Shown piece by piece: positions 37,468-44,864 of a stretch of 64,000 nt of DNA; the first letter of the stretch is position 1, and each line of letters begins with the position of its first letter. The notes beneath the pieces are model-generated. The model searched no databases and was not told the DNA's origin. It saw nothing but the letters and a program-made list of their open reading frames with translations. Source of the stretch: Marinicella rhabdoformis (GTDB taxonomy: Bacteria; Pseudomonadota; Gammaproteobacteria; Xanthomonadales; Marinicellaceae); the NCBI RefSeq assembly GCF_009671245.1, contig NZ_VTFS01000005.1, forward strand, positions 124,001 through 188,000, written 5' to 3'. The position numbers and the translations under genes are program-made.

Positions 37468-39210
37468 ATGGCTTTTACCAAGCTTAAACGTGTCGCTACG
37501 GCATTGTGTTTGTTGTCTGTGTCAATGACACAAGCGGCCACTACAAAATTGCAAGACAGCGTCAAAGAAGTCGTTTTAGACAACGGCATGACCTTTTTAA
37601 TGGTCCAACAGCCTGGCCAACCTAACATTGTCGGCGGCTGGGTCGCTAAAGTTGGGTCTGCCAATGAAAAACCAGGCATCACGGGTATTTCACACCTATT
37701 TGAACACATGCTGTTCAAAGGCTCTCCTCGTATAGGCGTCAAAAAAGCCAAATTGGATGACAAAATCCGAGGCCAGCTAGATGACATCCGTAATCAAATG
37801 ATTGAAAAAGAACGTGGTTACCGTGAACAAGTACGCTTAGGTTATGGAGCATCTGTAACAGATGCCGAGCTACAAGACGACGAAATGAAAGCATTACAAA
37901 AAGAGTTTGATGCGTTGATCGAAAAGCAACGTGAAAACTTAGTTAAAGATGAATTTGACCAAGTGTATACCGCAGCGGGTGCCTCTGGCATGAATGCTTT
38001 TACCAACCAAGACATGACTGTTTACTTTATTCGTGTACCCAAGAACAAACTAGAAATGTGGATGTGGATGGAGTCAGAACGTTTGTCTCAACCGGTTTTC
38101 CGTGAATTTTATTCAGAACGTGATGTGGTTTATGAAGAACGCCGCATGCGCACAGAGTCTACCCCTACGGGTGCACAAGATGAGGTCTTTAACTCCATGT
38201 TTTGGCGCGGTCACCCTTACGGTTGGCCTGTGGTTGGCTGGCCTTCTGATATTTCTGCCATCACACGTGAACAAGCTGCCAATTATTTTGACCAATACTA
38301 TGCACCTAATAACTTAACTTTTGCATTGGTTGGTGACTTTGATGAAGATGAAGCCATCAAAATGGCTAAAAAATATTTCGGCCGCATACCTTCAAATGGT
38401 AAAAAAGCCGATGATGTCATCACTTTGGGCATGCCACTATTGGGCGATTTCAACTATGAGACTGAAGTTGATGCGCCTCCATCGGCCACCATCCAATGGC
38501 GAACCACAGCTTTTGGCGGTAAAGACGATCCCGCATTGAGTGTTTTGGCCGGCGTTTTGTCAGGAAAAACTGGCCGACTCTATAAAAGATTGGTTTTAGA
38601 AGACCAAATTGCAACTTCCGCTTCAGCACAAAGTAATACCCAAAAATTTGATGGCAGCTTCTCCGTTGCTGCCAATGGTAAAAAAGGCATCAGCCCAAAA
38701 TTGTTGAAGAAAACTTTACTTGAAGAGGTTCAAAAAATCATTGATGAAGGCATCACTGATTATGAACTAGAAAAACAGTTAAATCAAAGTGCAGCTGGCC
38801 AGTTCAGACGCTTGGAAGATCCTTTCTTTTTGGCCATTCAATTGTTGTATTTCGAAGGTTTACGAGATTGGCGCACCATGGATACCAACTTTGAACGCCT
38901 GAACAAAGTCACCAAAGCAGATGTTCAAGCTGTAGCAGAAAAATACCTAACAGGATTCAAAGCATCGGCTTTATACACGCGAAAAGTGTCTGACGAGCCT
39001 GTTGATCCTGAATTGGCCGCGTTGAGTCAAGAAGACCAAGACCAAGTAAAACAAATGTTAGGCCAATTGGCCATGGTACCACCTGCACAACTCCCTGCCA
39101 TTGTGGCACGCATTGAGGGCAGCATGGCACAAGCACCCGCCGACAAACAAGCTGCTATGCAGTATTTACTCAAACAATTGAAAAAACGATTAGACAAGGC
39201 AGGAGAGTAA
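37468..39210 (+). CDS. M16 family zinc metallopeptidase (catalytic subunit)
   Basis: 580 residues with a signal peptide (cleavage near MTQAA, about residue 24). The inverted zinc motif HxxEH is His76-Leu-Phe-Glu79-His80 in GISHLFEHMLFKG. A downstream glutamate, the third zinc ligand, is in the MWMWMESERLSQP segment. The C-terminal M16 lobe follows (about 250-480) and the chain ends in a charged helical tail. A good ribosome-binding site (AGGGAG) precedes the ATG. It probably degrades peptides in the periplasm as a heterodimer with the next gene, which lacks the zinc site. The two are separated by 2 bases. Confidence 0.93.
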   Translation: MAFTKLKRVATALCLLSVSMTQAATTKLQDSVKEVVLDNGMTFLMVQQPGQPNIVGGWVAKVGSANEKPGITGISHLFEHMLFKGSPRIGVKKAKLDDKIRGQLDDIRNQMIEKERGYREQVRLGYGASVTDAELQDDEMKALQKEFDALIEKQRENLVKDEFDQVYTAAGASGMNAFTNQDMTVYFIRVPKNKLEMWMWMESERLSQPVFREFYSERDVVYEERRMRTESTPTGAQDEVFNSMFWRGHPYGWPVVGWPSDISAITREQAANYFDQYYAPNNLTFALVGDFDEDEAIKMAKKYFGRIPSNGKKADDVITLGMPLLGDFNYETEVDAPPSATIQWRTTAFGGKDDPALSVLAGVLSGKTGRLYKRLVLEDQIATSASAQSNTQKFDGSFSVAANGKKGISPKLLKKTLLEEVQKIIDEGITDYELEKQLNQSAAGQFRRLEDPFFLAIQLLYFEGLRDWRTMDTNFERLNKVTKADVQAVAEKYLTGFKASALYTRKVSDEPVDPELAALSQEDQDQVKQMLGQLAMVPPAQLPAIVARIEGSMAQAPADKQAAMQYLLKQLKKRLDKAGE

Positions 39211-39212
39211 TC

Positions 39213-40712
39213 ATGACATTCAAAAAGATAATATTAGCATCGGCTCTGGCCACCGCCATCTTGGCAACAGGTCCTGTCATGGCTAAAAAAAGCATCAGCC
39301 AAAAAGGCATAGTCAAGCATCCCAGCAAATTAAAATTCGATGACCGTGAATTGTACTTTGCAGATGCTGGAAAGCATCAAGTAAAGCTCACTGACGGCAA
39401 TGTGGCTTATGTGGTTGAAGACAATAAGTTTCCCCTCGTCCGCATAACCATCACTTCACCCATTGGGGAATTTATCCTATCTGAGGATGCACCTGCTACT
39501 GGTGACATGGCAATGACCATGTTACGAGATGGTGGTACCAAGGATTTGGCTCCCGATGCACTGGATGAGCGCTTAGACTTTTTAGCAACTAGCATACGTT
39601 TCAACACCAACTCAGTCAGTTCTTCTGCGAGTTTAGATACTTTGTCTGATAATTTAGATGAGTCTTTGGATTTGATGTTCGACTTGTTGACTGAAACCCG
39701 TTTTGATACAGAACGCTTACAAATTAATAAAGACAAAGCGCTTGAAAGCATGCGCCGCAGAAACGATGACACGCGCACCATTGAACCGCGTGTTTGGGCT
39801 GAGCTGATTCGAGGTGAAGAATTCTACACCAATCACATGGCCACAGAATCACAAGTCACAGCCATCGACGAAGCGGCAATGAAAAAGTATGTTGATCAAG
39901 TGTTTGGTTCAGGCCAACTTTTGGTGGCAGTTTCTGGTGCAGTTGAGCGTGATGTGGTTATAGAAAAACTTAACCAACAACTGGCTCGCTTGCCTGAAAT
40001 GTCTGTCGAGCGCAACATTCCTGATAATTTGATGCCAAAAGCACCTGGATTATATGGTGTAAATAAAGATGATGTGACCCAAACTCGGGTGACCATTGGA
40101 CATCCTGGCACCAAACGAGACAACCCTGACTACTATGCCATTCAAGTCATGAATGACATTCTGGGTGGTGGCGGATTCACTTCACGCATCACCAAACGCG
40201 TGCGTTCTGATGAAGGATTGGCTTATTCTGCTGGCTCTCGCTATTCTGCTGGTCGCTACTTTGATGGTCAATTCAGGGCCTATTTTCAATCTAAAAATCC
40301 TTCAGTGGCACAAGCCACTGCCATTGTTTTAGAGGAAATTGAAAAGATTCAAAACAACCCCGTCAGTGCAAAAGAACTTCAAACTGCACAAGAAGCCCAA
40401 CTGACATTTTTGGCAGACCTGTACTCAAGCCCTCAAGGTAAAGCCAATCGCTTCGTTACAGATGACTTAAATAATGAAGCAGCTGACTATTGGGAAAACT
40501 ACGAGCAAAACATCCGTGCTGTTACAGTCGAAGATGTTCAACGGGTTGCCAAAAAATACCTCAATAAAGACCAGTTGCGTATTTTATTGGTGGGTAAATT
40601 ATCAGAAGCCGAAGCAGGTGATGGAGAACACGGCACCATGGAGTCAGTCACTGGCCTGAAAATGCAAAGAATTGCACTGAAAGAGCCTTTGACGTTAGAG
40701 CCATTGAACTAA
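39213..40712 (+). CDS. M16 family peptidase-like partner without zinc motif
   Basis: 499 residues with a signal peptide (cleavage after PVMA, about residue 24). The position of HxxEH is occupied by TGDMAMTMLRDGGT, so it cannot bind the catalytic zinc. The substrate-binding R/Y motif of the second lobe is kept (SRITKRVRSDEGLAYSAGSR). This matches two-subunit M16B peptidases in which one chain carries zinc and the other the Arg/Tyr pair. It is in an operon with the catalytic subunit, 2 bases apart. A strong terminator follows 20 bases after its stop. Confidence 0.92.
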   Translation: MTFKKIILASALATAILATGPVMAKKSISQKGIVKHPSKLKFDDRELYFADAGKHQVKLTDGNVAYVVEDNKFPLVRITITSPIGEFILSEDAPATGDMAMTMLRDGGTKDLAPDALDERLDFLATSIRFNTNSVSSSASLDTLSDNLDESLDLMFDLLTETRFDTERLQINKDKALESMRRRNDDTRTIEPRVWAELIRGEEFYTNHMATESQVTAIDEAAMKKYVDQVFGSGQLLVAVSGAVERDVVIEKLNQQLARLPEMSVERNIPDNLMPKAPGLYGVNKDDVTQTRVTIGHPGTKRDNPDYYAIQVMNDILGGGGFTSRITKRVRSDEGLAYSAGSRYSAGRYFDGQFRAYFQSKNPSVAQATAIVLEEIEKIQNNPVSAKELQTAQEAQLTFLADLYSSPQGKANRFVTDDLNNEAADYWENYEQNIRAVTVEDVQRVAKKYLNKDQLRILLVGKLSEAEAGDGEHGTMESVTGLKMQRIALKEPLTLEPLN

Positions 40713-40732
40713 GCTTATAAAGCCATTCAAGC

Positions 40733-40762
40733 AAAAAACCCGCCACAATGGCGGGTTTTTTT
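40733..40762. terminator. Rho-independent terminator, probably bidirectional
   Basis: A 7-bp GC stem (CCCGCCA with TGGCGGG, loop CAA) is extended by A/T pairs and followed by a run of seven T; A6 precedes it on the other side. It ends the M16 operon on the plus strand and could also end the minus-strand gene whose stop is at 40768. Confidence 0.9.
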
Positions 40763-40767
40763 ATACT

Positions 40768-41208
40768 TCAATCACAAGCATGGGCATCAAAATACCACAC
40801 ATTGATGATTACATCGTTTTTCAATTGGTACATAGAAAAACTGCATTGACTGCGGTCGTTACCTTCGTCATCTACAAAAACTGCTTCTTCTAATAACTGA
40901 ATAAAACCACCTGATTTTTGACTGCTTCTGATGCGTGACTTGGCATTGGGTTTATTTTCAAAAAACGGCACCAAGTAGCGATTCAAATGATCCTTGCCAT
41001 TGGTTTCCGTGTGTATTTGGTCGCCGCTGATGAACATGTACTTGATGTCATCATGAACCAAAGCCATCATCGCTGGAATGTCATGTGCGTTGTAAGCTGA
41101 AACAAAACGTTGAGCCACATCAGTTTCAGTCACTGAATTTTGTTTTAGCGAAGTCGATTGACACCCCATCAACAAAAAAATCAGAAAACTTATAATCAGT
41201 TTTTTCAT
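40768..41208 (-). CDS. SnoaL-like (NTF2-fold) lipoprotein
   Basis: About 146 residues from the ATG at 41208; an ATG at 41247 in frame adds 13 residues that break the signal. The lipoprotein signal is MKKLIISFLIFLLMGC, with lipidated Cys16. The mature part starts with the classic NTF2/SnoaL opening ETDVAQRFVSAYNAHDIPAMMALVHDDIKYM, and continues with NRYLVPFF and a final VWYFDAHAC beta-strand. Two Cys near the C-terminus (SQCSF and HACD) could pair. Such proteins bind small molecules or are minor enzymes; no active-site set was identified. It shares the terminator at 40733. Confidence 0.8.
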   Translation of the reverse strand: MKKLIISFLIFLLMGCQSTSLKQNSVTETDVAQRFVSAYNAHDIPAMMALVHDDIKYMFISGDQIHTETNGKDHLNRYLVPFFENKPNAKSRIRSSQKSGGFIQLLEEAVFVDDEGNDRSQCSFSMYQLKNDVIINVWYFDAHACD

Positions 41209-41341
41209 CACAAGGCCTATTTTAAATACTGTATTATATGACACCACTTACATAACATCATGTTGTCACTGATTGACGACTAAAAACTTTGTAACAAACA
41301 CTGTCCCTAAAAATATGACATCAATATAACCAACATGGCAA

Positions 41342-42046
41342 ATGATCAAAAAACGTAACTTAAAAAAACTAACCTGTTTATTGGGTTTGATATTAGGTAT
41401 ATTTTCAGCCTTGGGTGCATGGGCACACGGCGTTGACTCAGCTACCAAAACATTCTTGCTCAATAATGAAGGCATGGCCATCATACCGTTCATATATATT
41501 GGTGCCAAACACATGGTCACTGGCTATGACCATTTATTGTTTTTAGTTGGTGTGATTTTCTTTTTGTACCGATCGAAAGACGTGGTGGTTTATGTCAGTT
41601 TGTTCACCATAGGACACAGTTTGACTTTACTTTTTGGTGCGTTCAATGGCATTCAGGTCAATGCCTATCTGATCGATGCGGTGATTGGCTTTTCCATTGT
41701 TTACAAGGGTTTTGATAACCTCGGTGGGTTCAAAAATCTCTTTGGATTTCAACCCAATACCAAGGCAGCTGTATTGATATTTGGCCTCTTTCATGGCTTT
41801 GGCTTGGCAACCAAATTACAAGAATTTCAACTCAAAGAAGAGGGCCTGCTGGCTAATTTATTGGCTTTTAATATGGGCGTGGAAATAGGACAAATTTTGG
41901 CCTTGGGCATGGTGCTGATTGTACTCAGTTTTTGGCGGCGGTTCGACAGCTACCTCAAATTTTCTGGTCTGACAAACACATTGCTAATGACTTCAGGTTG
42001 GCTTTTGGTGTTTTATCAATTGTCTGGTTATTACTACAATTCTTAA
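41342..42046 (+). CDS. HupE/UreJ-family membrane protein
   Basis: 234 residues. A signal-like first helix ends GAWAHGVD. Five or six further membrane helices carry the family's histidine/aspartate motifs: YIGAKHMVTGYDHLLFL, FTIGHSLTLLF and IFGLFHGFGLATKL. The HupE/UreJ family includes nickel or cobalt permeases, and the conserved His/Asp residues suit metal binding. No hydrogenase or urease genes are in the window, so the substrate is unknown. The next gene, for a single-helix protein, starts 17 bases after its stop and is a likely partner. Confidence 0.9.
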   Translation: MIKKRNLKKLTCLLGLILGIFSALGAWAHGVDSATKTFLLNNEGMAIIPFIYIGAKHMVTGYDHLLFLVGVIFFLYRSKDVVVYVSLFTIGHSLTLLFGAFNGIQVNAYLIDAVIGFSIVYKGFDNLGGFKNLFGFQPNTKAAVLIFGLFHGFGLATKLQEFQLKEEGLLANLLAFNMGVEIGQILALGMVLIVLSFWRRFDSYLKFSGLTNTLLMTSGWLLVFYQLSGYYYNS

Positions 42047-42063
42047 TAATAAATGAAATCCAC

Positions 42064-42636
42064 ATGAACACAAACAATCACAAATCTGCAAACAACACAT
42101 CTACCAAGCACTTATTGATTTCAATATTCGCCGCTTTGCTGCTTGCCACAATCATATATTTGATCGCCATTTTACCCGCTGAGTTCAACCAAGACCCCAC
42201 TGGCCTAGGCGAAAAACTGGGCCTCACCGTTCTGTCAGCAACCCAAGACACTGTTGAACCAACTCCAATTCAAGCACAAGCTGATCAAGGTATTGATGAA
42301 GCGGGCTTACGCCAGCGCATCGACGAAGTCACCGTAAACGTCCCTGCAGGTCGTGGCATAGAATACAAACTGTTCCTCGAACAACATGACAGCTTCAAAT
42401 ACGAGTGGAAAACCCTGAACGATGAAGACATCTATTTTGATCTCCATGGTGAACCCGTAGGTGACACCACCGGTTTCTTCGAAAGTTACAGCATCGCCAC
42501 CACAACAAACATGGAAGGCACAACAACAGTACCTTTCACCGGCAGCCATGGCTGGTACTGGAAAAACACCACAGATGAACCCATCCGCATCAGCCTGAAA
42601 ACCTCAGGCCAGTATGAAGTAATTGGTTTGAAGTAA
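42064..42636 (+). CDS. Single-helix membrane-anchored protein, HupE-linked
   Basis: 190 residues from the ATG at 42064. The frame is open back to 41932, but that part overlaps the HupE gene. A polar, Asn/Lys-rich N-terminus of about 17 residues is followed by one membrane helix (LLISIFAALLLATIIYLIAI). A linker and a periplasmic domain follow (about 78-190), opening with IDEVTVNVPAGRGIEYKLFL and closing with GSHGWYWKNTT and ISLKTSGQYEVIGLK. I recall similar proteins, annotated as transmembrane anchor proteins, beside HupE/UreJ genes. Function unknown. A GEPVGDTTGFFESY run lies in the middle. Confidence 0.8.
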   Translation: MNTNNHKSANNTSTKHLLISIFAALLLATIIYLIAILPAEFNQDPTGLGEKLGLTVLSATQDTVEPTPIQAQADQGIDEAGLRQRIDEVTVNVPAGRGIEYKLFLEQHDSFKYEWKTLNDEDIYFDLHGEPVGDTTGFFESYSIATTTNMEGTTTVPFTGSHGWYWKNTTDEPIRISLKTSGQYEVIGLK

Positions 42637-42810
42637 ATGTTTCTAAAAGAACTAAGCTGTTACTTCTCATAATGATAACGACAGGAAATGATGGTTATTT
42701 CATCATCGTCAATCGCATTTACTAGGGATATAGGTGGTTACAATTCCATTTTCTCTCAAAGAGTTTTTAAATATTCAACTCTATTTCTCTTTGGGCCACA
42801 GAAAGCCACT
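42637..42810. other. Intergenic stretch, nothing identified
   Basis: 174 bases between the convergent ends of the anchor-protein gene and the small minus-strand gene. It is AT-rich, with no open frame, no clear terminator and no convincing repeat. Confidence 0.6.
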
Positions 42811-43143
42811 CTAGTTTACTAAGCTTGTATATGAATTGCTGGCAAATAGCTGATTTACAACATGTTGAATTGTAAATTGATTTGCTCCGTACTCAACAAT
42901 TATTCCAAACTCGTTTAACTTTCCAATTTCAAAACCATCTTCAATATCTTCGTAAAAAACAATGAACTCATCTTTTCGGGCCACAATAAATACTGACTCC
43001 AGCTTGCCCCATCGATCTATTTTTACAGGCTCGTAAGGAACCCTTATTTTGGTAAAGCAGGCTAATTCCTGGCCGCTTAATAGAGCGCACTGAGTCTCAA
43101 CTTCCTTTTCAAGCTGTGCTTTAGTAATTGGTTTCCACTTCAT
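42811..43143 (-). CDS. Small soluble protein of unknown function (WKPIT-type)
   Basis: About 110 residues from the ATG at 43143 (GAG eight bases upstream); an ATG at 43161 would add six. It opens MKWKPITKAQLEKEVETQ, then ACFTKIRVPYEPVKIDRWG, VFIVARKDEFIVFYEDIEDGFEIG and IVEYG. I recognise this W-K-P-I-T ... W-G ... V-A-x ... Y-x-D-I-E-D-G-F pattern as recurring in small orphan proteins of many proteobacteria. I know no function; a role as an immunity-like or stress protein would be a guess. It has no signal peptide. Its upstream side is the repeat array at 43200-43665. Confidence 0.7.
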   Translation of the reverse strand: MKWKPITKAQLEKEVETQCALLSGQELACFTKIRVPYEPVKIDRWGKLESVFIVARKDEFIVFYEDIEDGFEIGKLNEFGIIVEYGANQFTIQHVVNQLFASNSYTSLVN

Positions 43144-43294
43144 AATACTCAAAATATTCATTTTTTTAGCTTTAGTGAATCACAAAAAAGCGAAGGGTAA
43201 GAAAATGTCAGCCGTTGGTTGACGAAGGTCAGGTAAAAAACGATTGCTGATTTTTGCGAAGCAAGCAGCTATCGTTCCATACTAACGCAGCAGA

Positions 43295-43310
43295 CCTACA
43301 TCCTTGTAGG
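43295..43310. repeat. Short palindrome, copy 1 (CCTACATCCTTGTAGG)
   Basis: Six-base arms CCTACA/TGTAGG around a four-base loop, followed by CCAAGAA. The same unit recurs at 43428 with one base changed in the loop (A for T), and the flanks GC-x-GACC and CCAAGAA are kept in both copies. Confidence 0.8.
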
Positions 43311-43427
43311 CCAAGAAAACATGAGTGAATACCGTAGACCGTAATCAGCAGTCGGTTCATAAAATCATTGGGCTTTGCGGTTTTGGGCGAAGCAACGCTT
43401 CTGCCGGCATCCTGCCTCCGCTGCGGA

Positions 43428-43443
43428 CCTACATCCATGTAGG
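43428..43443. repeat. Short palindrome, copy 2 (CCTACATCCATGTAGG)
   Basis: The second copy of the 16-base palindrome seen at 43295, with the same outer flanks. It lies inside the composite repeat array. Confidence 0.8.
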
Positions 43444-43467
43444 CCAAGAAGCGAAGCTAAAAAAATG

Positions 43468-43502
43468 CCAACCGTTGGTGCGAGAATCGCATCAACGGTT
43501 GG
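43468..43502. repeat. Long hairpin, unit 2 of the repeat array
   Basis: A 16-bp stem with a GAA loop: left arm CCAACCGTTGGTGCGA, right arm TCGCATCAACGGTTGG, with one G-T wobble and no mismatch. The loop-proximal GCGA/TCGC pairs differ from those of the next copy, but remain paired. Confidence 0.9.
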
Positions 43503-43513
43503 CTCATTGATGT

Positions 43514-43560
43514 CTTATCTTTTCCGGTTTTGGGCGAAGCACAAAGAAGGGAAAGATAAG
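43514..43560. repeat. Second hairpin of unit 2
   Basis: Arms CTTATCTTTTCC and GGGAAAGATAAG form 12 pairs with one wobble around a GGTTTTGGGCGAAGC-containing loop. In the next unit the arms at 43620-43630 and 43654-43664 have a quite different sequence but still pair. Confidence 0.85.
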
Positions 43561-43571
43561 GTACAAACCAT

Positions 43572-43608
43572 GTCAGCCGTTGGTCCACGAAGTGGATCAG
43601 CAGCTGAC
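43572..43608. repeat. Long hairpin, unit 3 of the repeat array
   Basis: A 17-position stem with a GAA loop: left arm GTCAGCCGTTGGTCCAC, right arm GTGGATCAGCAGCTGAC, with one mismatch and two wobbles. It shares the GCCGTTGGT left arm with the copy at 43207, whose right half appears displaced to about 43342. Confidence 0.9.
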
Positions 43609-43619
43609 TCATAATATCA

Positions 43620-43664
43620 TTGTTTGTTACGGTTTTTCGCGGAGCGAAAAGAAGTGGCAAACAA
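43620..43664. repeat. Second hairpin of unit 3
   Basis: Outer arms TTGTTTGTTAC and GTGGCAAACAA pair with two wobbles, and an inner TTTTCGC/GCGAAAA stem forms around GGA. It ends only a few bases before the pilU stop (43672), so on the minus strand it is the first structure after pilU and could act as its transcript end. Confidence 0.8.
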
Positions 43665-43671
43665 ATTACCT

Positions 43672-44793
43672 TTACTTGTCCTCTTCTAAACCTATCCCGT
43701 CCATGCCCATTGACAAGGTGTCGGCATCGCCGCCTTGTGACAGTTTGATGGCCAAACGCACTTCATTGGCCGAGTCGGCATGACGTAAGGCATCTTCGTA
43801 TGTGATTTCACCTGCTTGGTACAAATCGAACATCGCTTGGTCGAATGTTTGCATACCGGCATTGGTCGATTTTTTCATCAAATCTTTGAGCTTTTCAATC
43901 TTGCCCTTGCGGATGTATTCTGCAGCCAATGGTGAATTAATCAATACCTCAACCGCAGCACGCCTGCCGTTACCGTCTGGCGTGGGTATCAACTGTTGTG
44001 CAATCATGGCACGCAGGTTCAATGACATGTCCATTAACAACTGTTCACGCGCATCTTTAGGAAAGAAATGTAATACACGGTCTAATGCTTGGTTGGCGTT
44101 ATTCGCATGTAATGTCGCCAAACACAAGTGACCTGTTTCCGCAAATGTAATCGCTTGCCCCATGGTTTCCCTGGTTCTGATCTCACCAATCATGATGACA
44201 TCTGGCGCTTGCCTCAAAGTGTTCCGAAGTGCAATTTCAAATGACTCAGTATCCAGCCCCACTTCACGCTGCGTGATGACACAACCCTGGTGTTCATGTA
44301 CATACTCAATCGGGTCTTCAATGGTGATGATATGACCCGTTGTATTCACATTTCGGTAACCAATCATGGCAGCCAAAGACGTCGATTTACCGGTACCAGT
44401 ACCACCAACAAATATGATGATGCCGCGCTTGGTTAATGCCAGCTCTTTCAGTACCTCAGGCAGCTTCAATGATTCAAAGGTTGGAATTTTGGTTTCAACG
44501 CGACGAATCACCATGCCCACAGCATTCCTTTGATAAAAGGCCGAAACCCTGAAACGACCCACAGAAGACACGCCAATGGCGAAATTACATTCGTGGGTTC
44601 TCTCAAACTCTTCTTTTTGATAAGGCGACATGATGCCCGTCACCATGTCTCTGGCTTGTGCTTTGGTCAAAGGTTGTTGGGTAATCGGAATCACACGACC
44701 ATGAATCTTGATACTCGGTGGCAAATTGGCTGTGATAAATAAATCCGAAGCCTTTTTGTGCACCATCAACTTGAGGTAGGAATTGAAATCCAT
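43672..44793 (-). CDS. pilU: Type IV pilus retraction ATPase PilU
   Basis: 373 residues. It is a PilT-like GspE-family ATPase: N-terminal PAS-like domain with ASDLFITANLPPSIKIHG, Walker A GGTGTGKST (130-138), the acidic HIITIEDPIEYVHEHQ, Walker B DVIMIGEIR and the His box GHLCLATLHANNA. It has PLAAEYIRKGKIEKLKDLM where PilT has AIRNLIRE, which marks it as PilU, an accessory retraction motor working with PilT. The chain ends in a GGDADTLSMGMDGIGLEED tail. It lies 71 bases after pilT on the same strand, with a small hairpin between. Confidence 0.95.
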   Translation of the reverse strand: MDFNSYLKLMVHKKASDLFITANLPPSIKIHGRVIPITQQPLTKAQARDMVTGIMSPYQKEEFERTHECNFAIGVSSVGRFRVSAFYQRNAVGMVIRRVETKIPTFESLKLPEVLKELALTKRGIIIFVGGTGTGKSTSLAAMIGYRNVNTTGHIITIEDPIEYVHEHQGCVITQREVGLDTESFEIALRNTLRQAPDVIMIGEIRTRETMGQAITFAETGHLCLATLHANNANQALDRVLHFFPKDAREQLLMDMSLNLRAMIAQQLIPTPDGNGRRAAVEVLINSPLAAEYIRKGKIEKLKDLMKKSTNAGMQTFDQAMFDLYQAGEITYEDALRHADSANEVRLAIKLSQGGDADTLSMGMDGIGLEEDK

Positions 44794-44836
44794 GTTATTT
44801 CTCTGTTTCTCTGAGCGTTGTTTTTATAAGAATACA

Positions 44837-44854
44837 AAGGGCCCAAAGGCCCTT
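44837..44854 (-). terminator. Hairpin between pilT and pilU, possible weak terminator
   Basis: Seven-pair stem AAGGGCC/GGCCCTT with a four-base loop, 10 bases after the pilT stop on the minus strand. The following run (TTTGTATTC) is only partly T-rich, so it may attenuate or stabilise the pilT message rather than end transcription. Confidence 0.5.
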
Positions 44855-44864
44855 ATTATTTTAA

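Larger units (their letters stand above)
43200..43665. repeat. Array of composite palindromic repeats (REP/BIME-like)
   Basis: About 465 bases without a credible gene, between the small protein gene and pilU. It holds roughly three and a half related units at a spacing of about 105-135 bases. The unit has three parts. The first is a long hairpin whose left arm contains GCCGTTGGT or ACCGTTGGT (copies near 43207, 43468, 43572). The second is a CTCATxAxxTC linker. The third is a second hairpin around a GGTTTTGGGCGAAGC-like core (43374, 43525, 43631). Two units also carry a short CCTACATCC-TGTAGG palindrome. Short open frames exist through it in several phases but look like by-products of the repeats. 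Confidence 0.85.

Noticed and set aside
39213-40712. Pseudogene because of the missing zinc motif
   Set aside because: The frame is intact over 499 codons with a good signal peptide and conserved second-lobe motif; loss of the zinc site is normal for the partner chain.
43375-43614. Small plus-strand gene through the repeats
   Set aside because: The open frame is made of repeat units, translates to low-complexity Arg/Cys-rich sequence, has no ribosome-binding site and equally long frames exist in other phases.
43200-43665. CRISPR array
   Set aside because: The spacing of units is long and uneven (about 105-135 bases), the repeats are composite hairpins and no cas genes are near.
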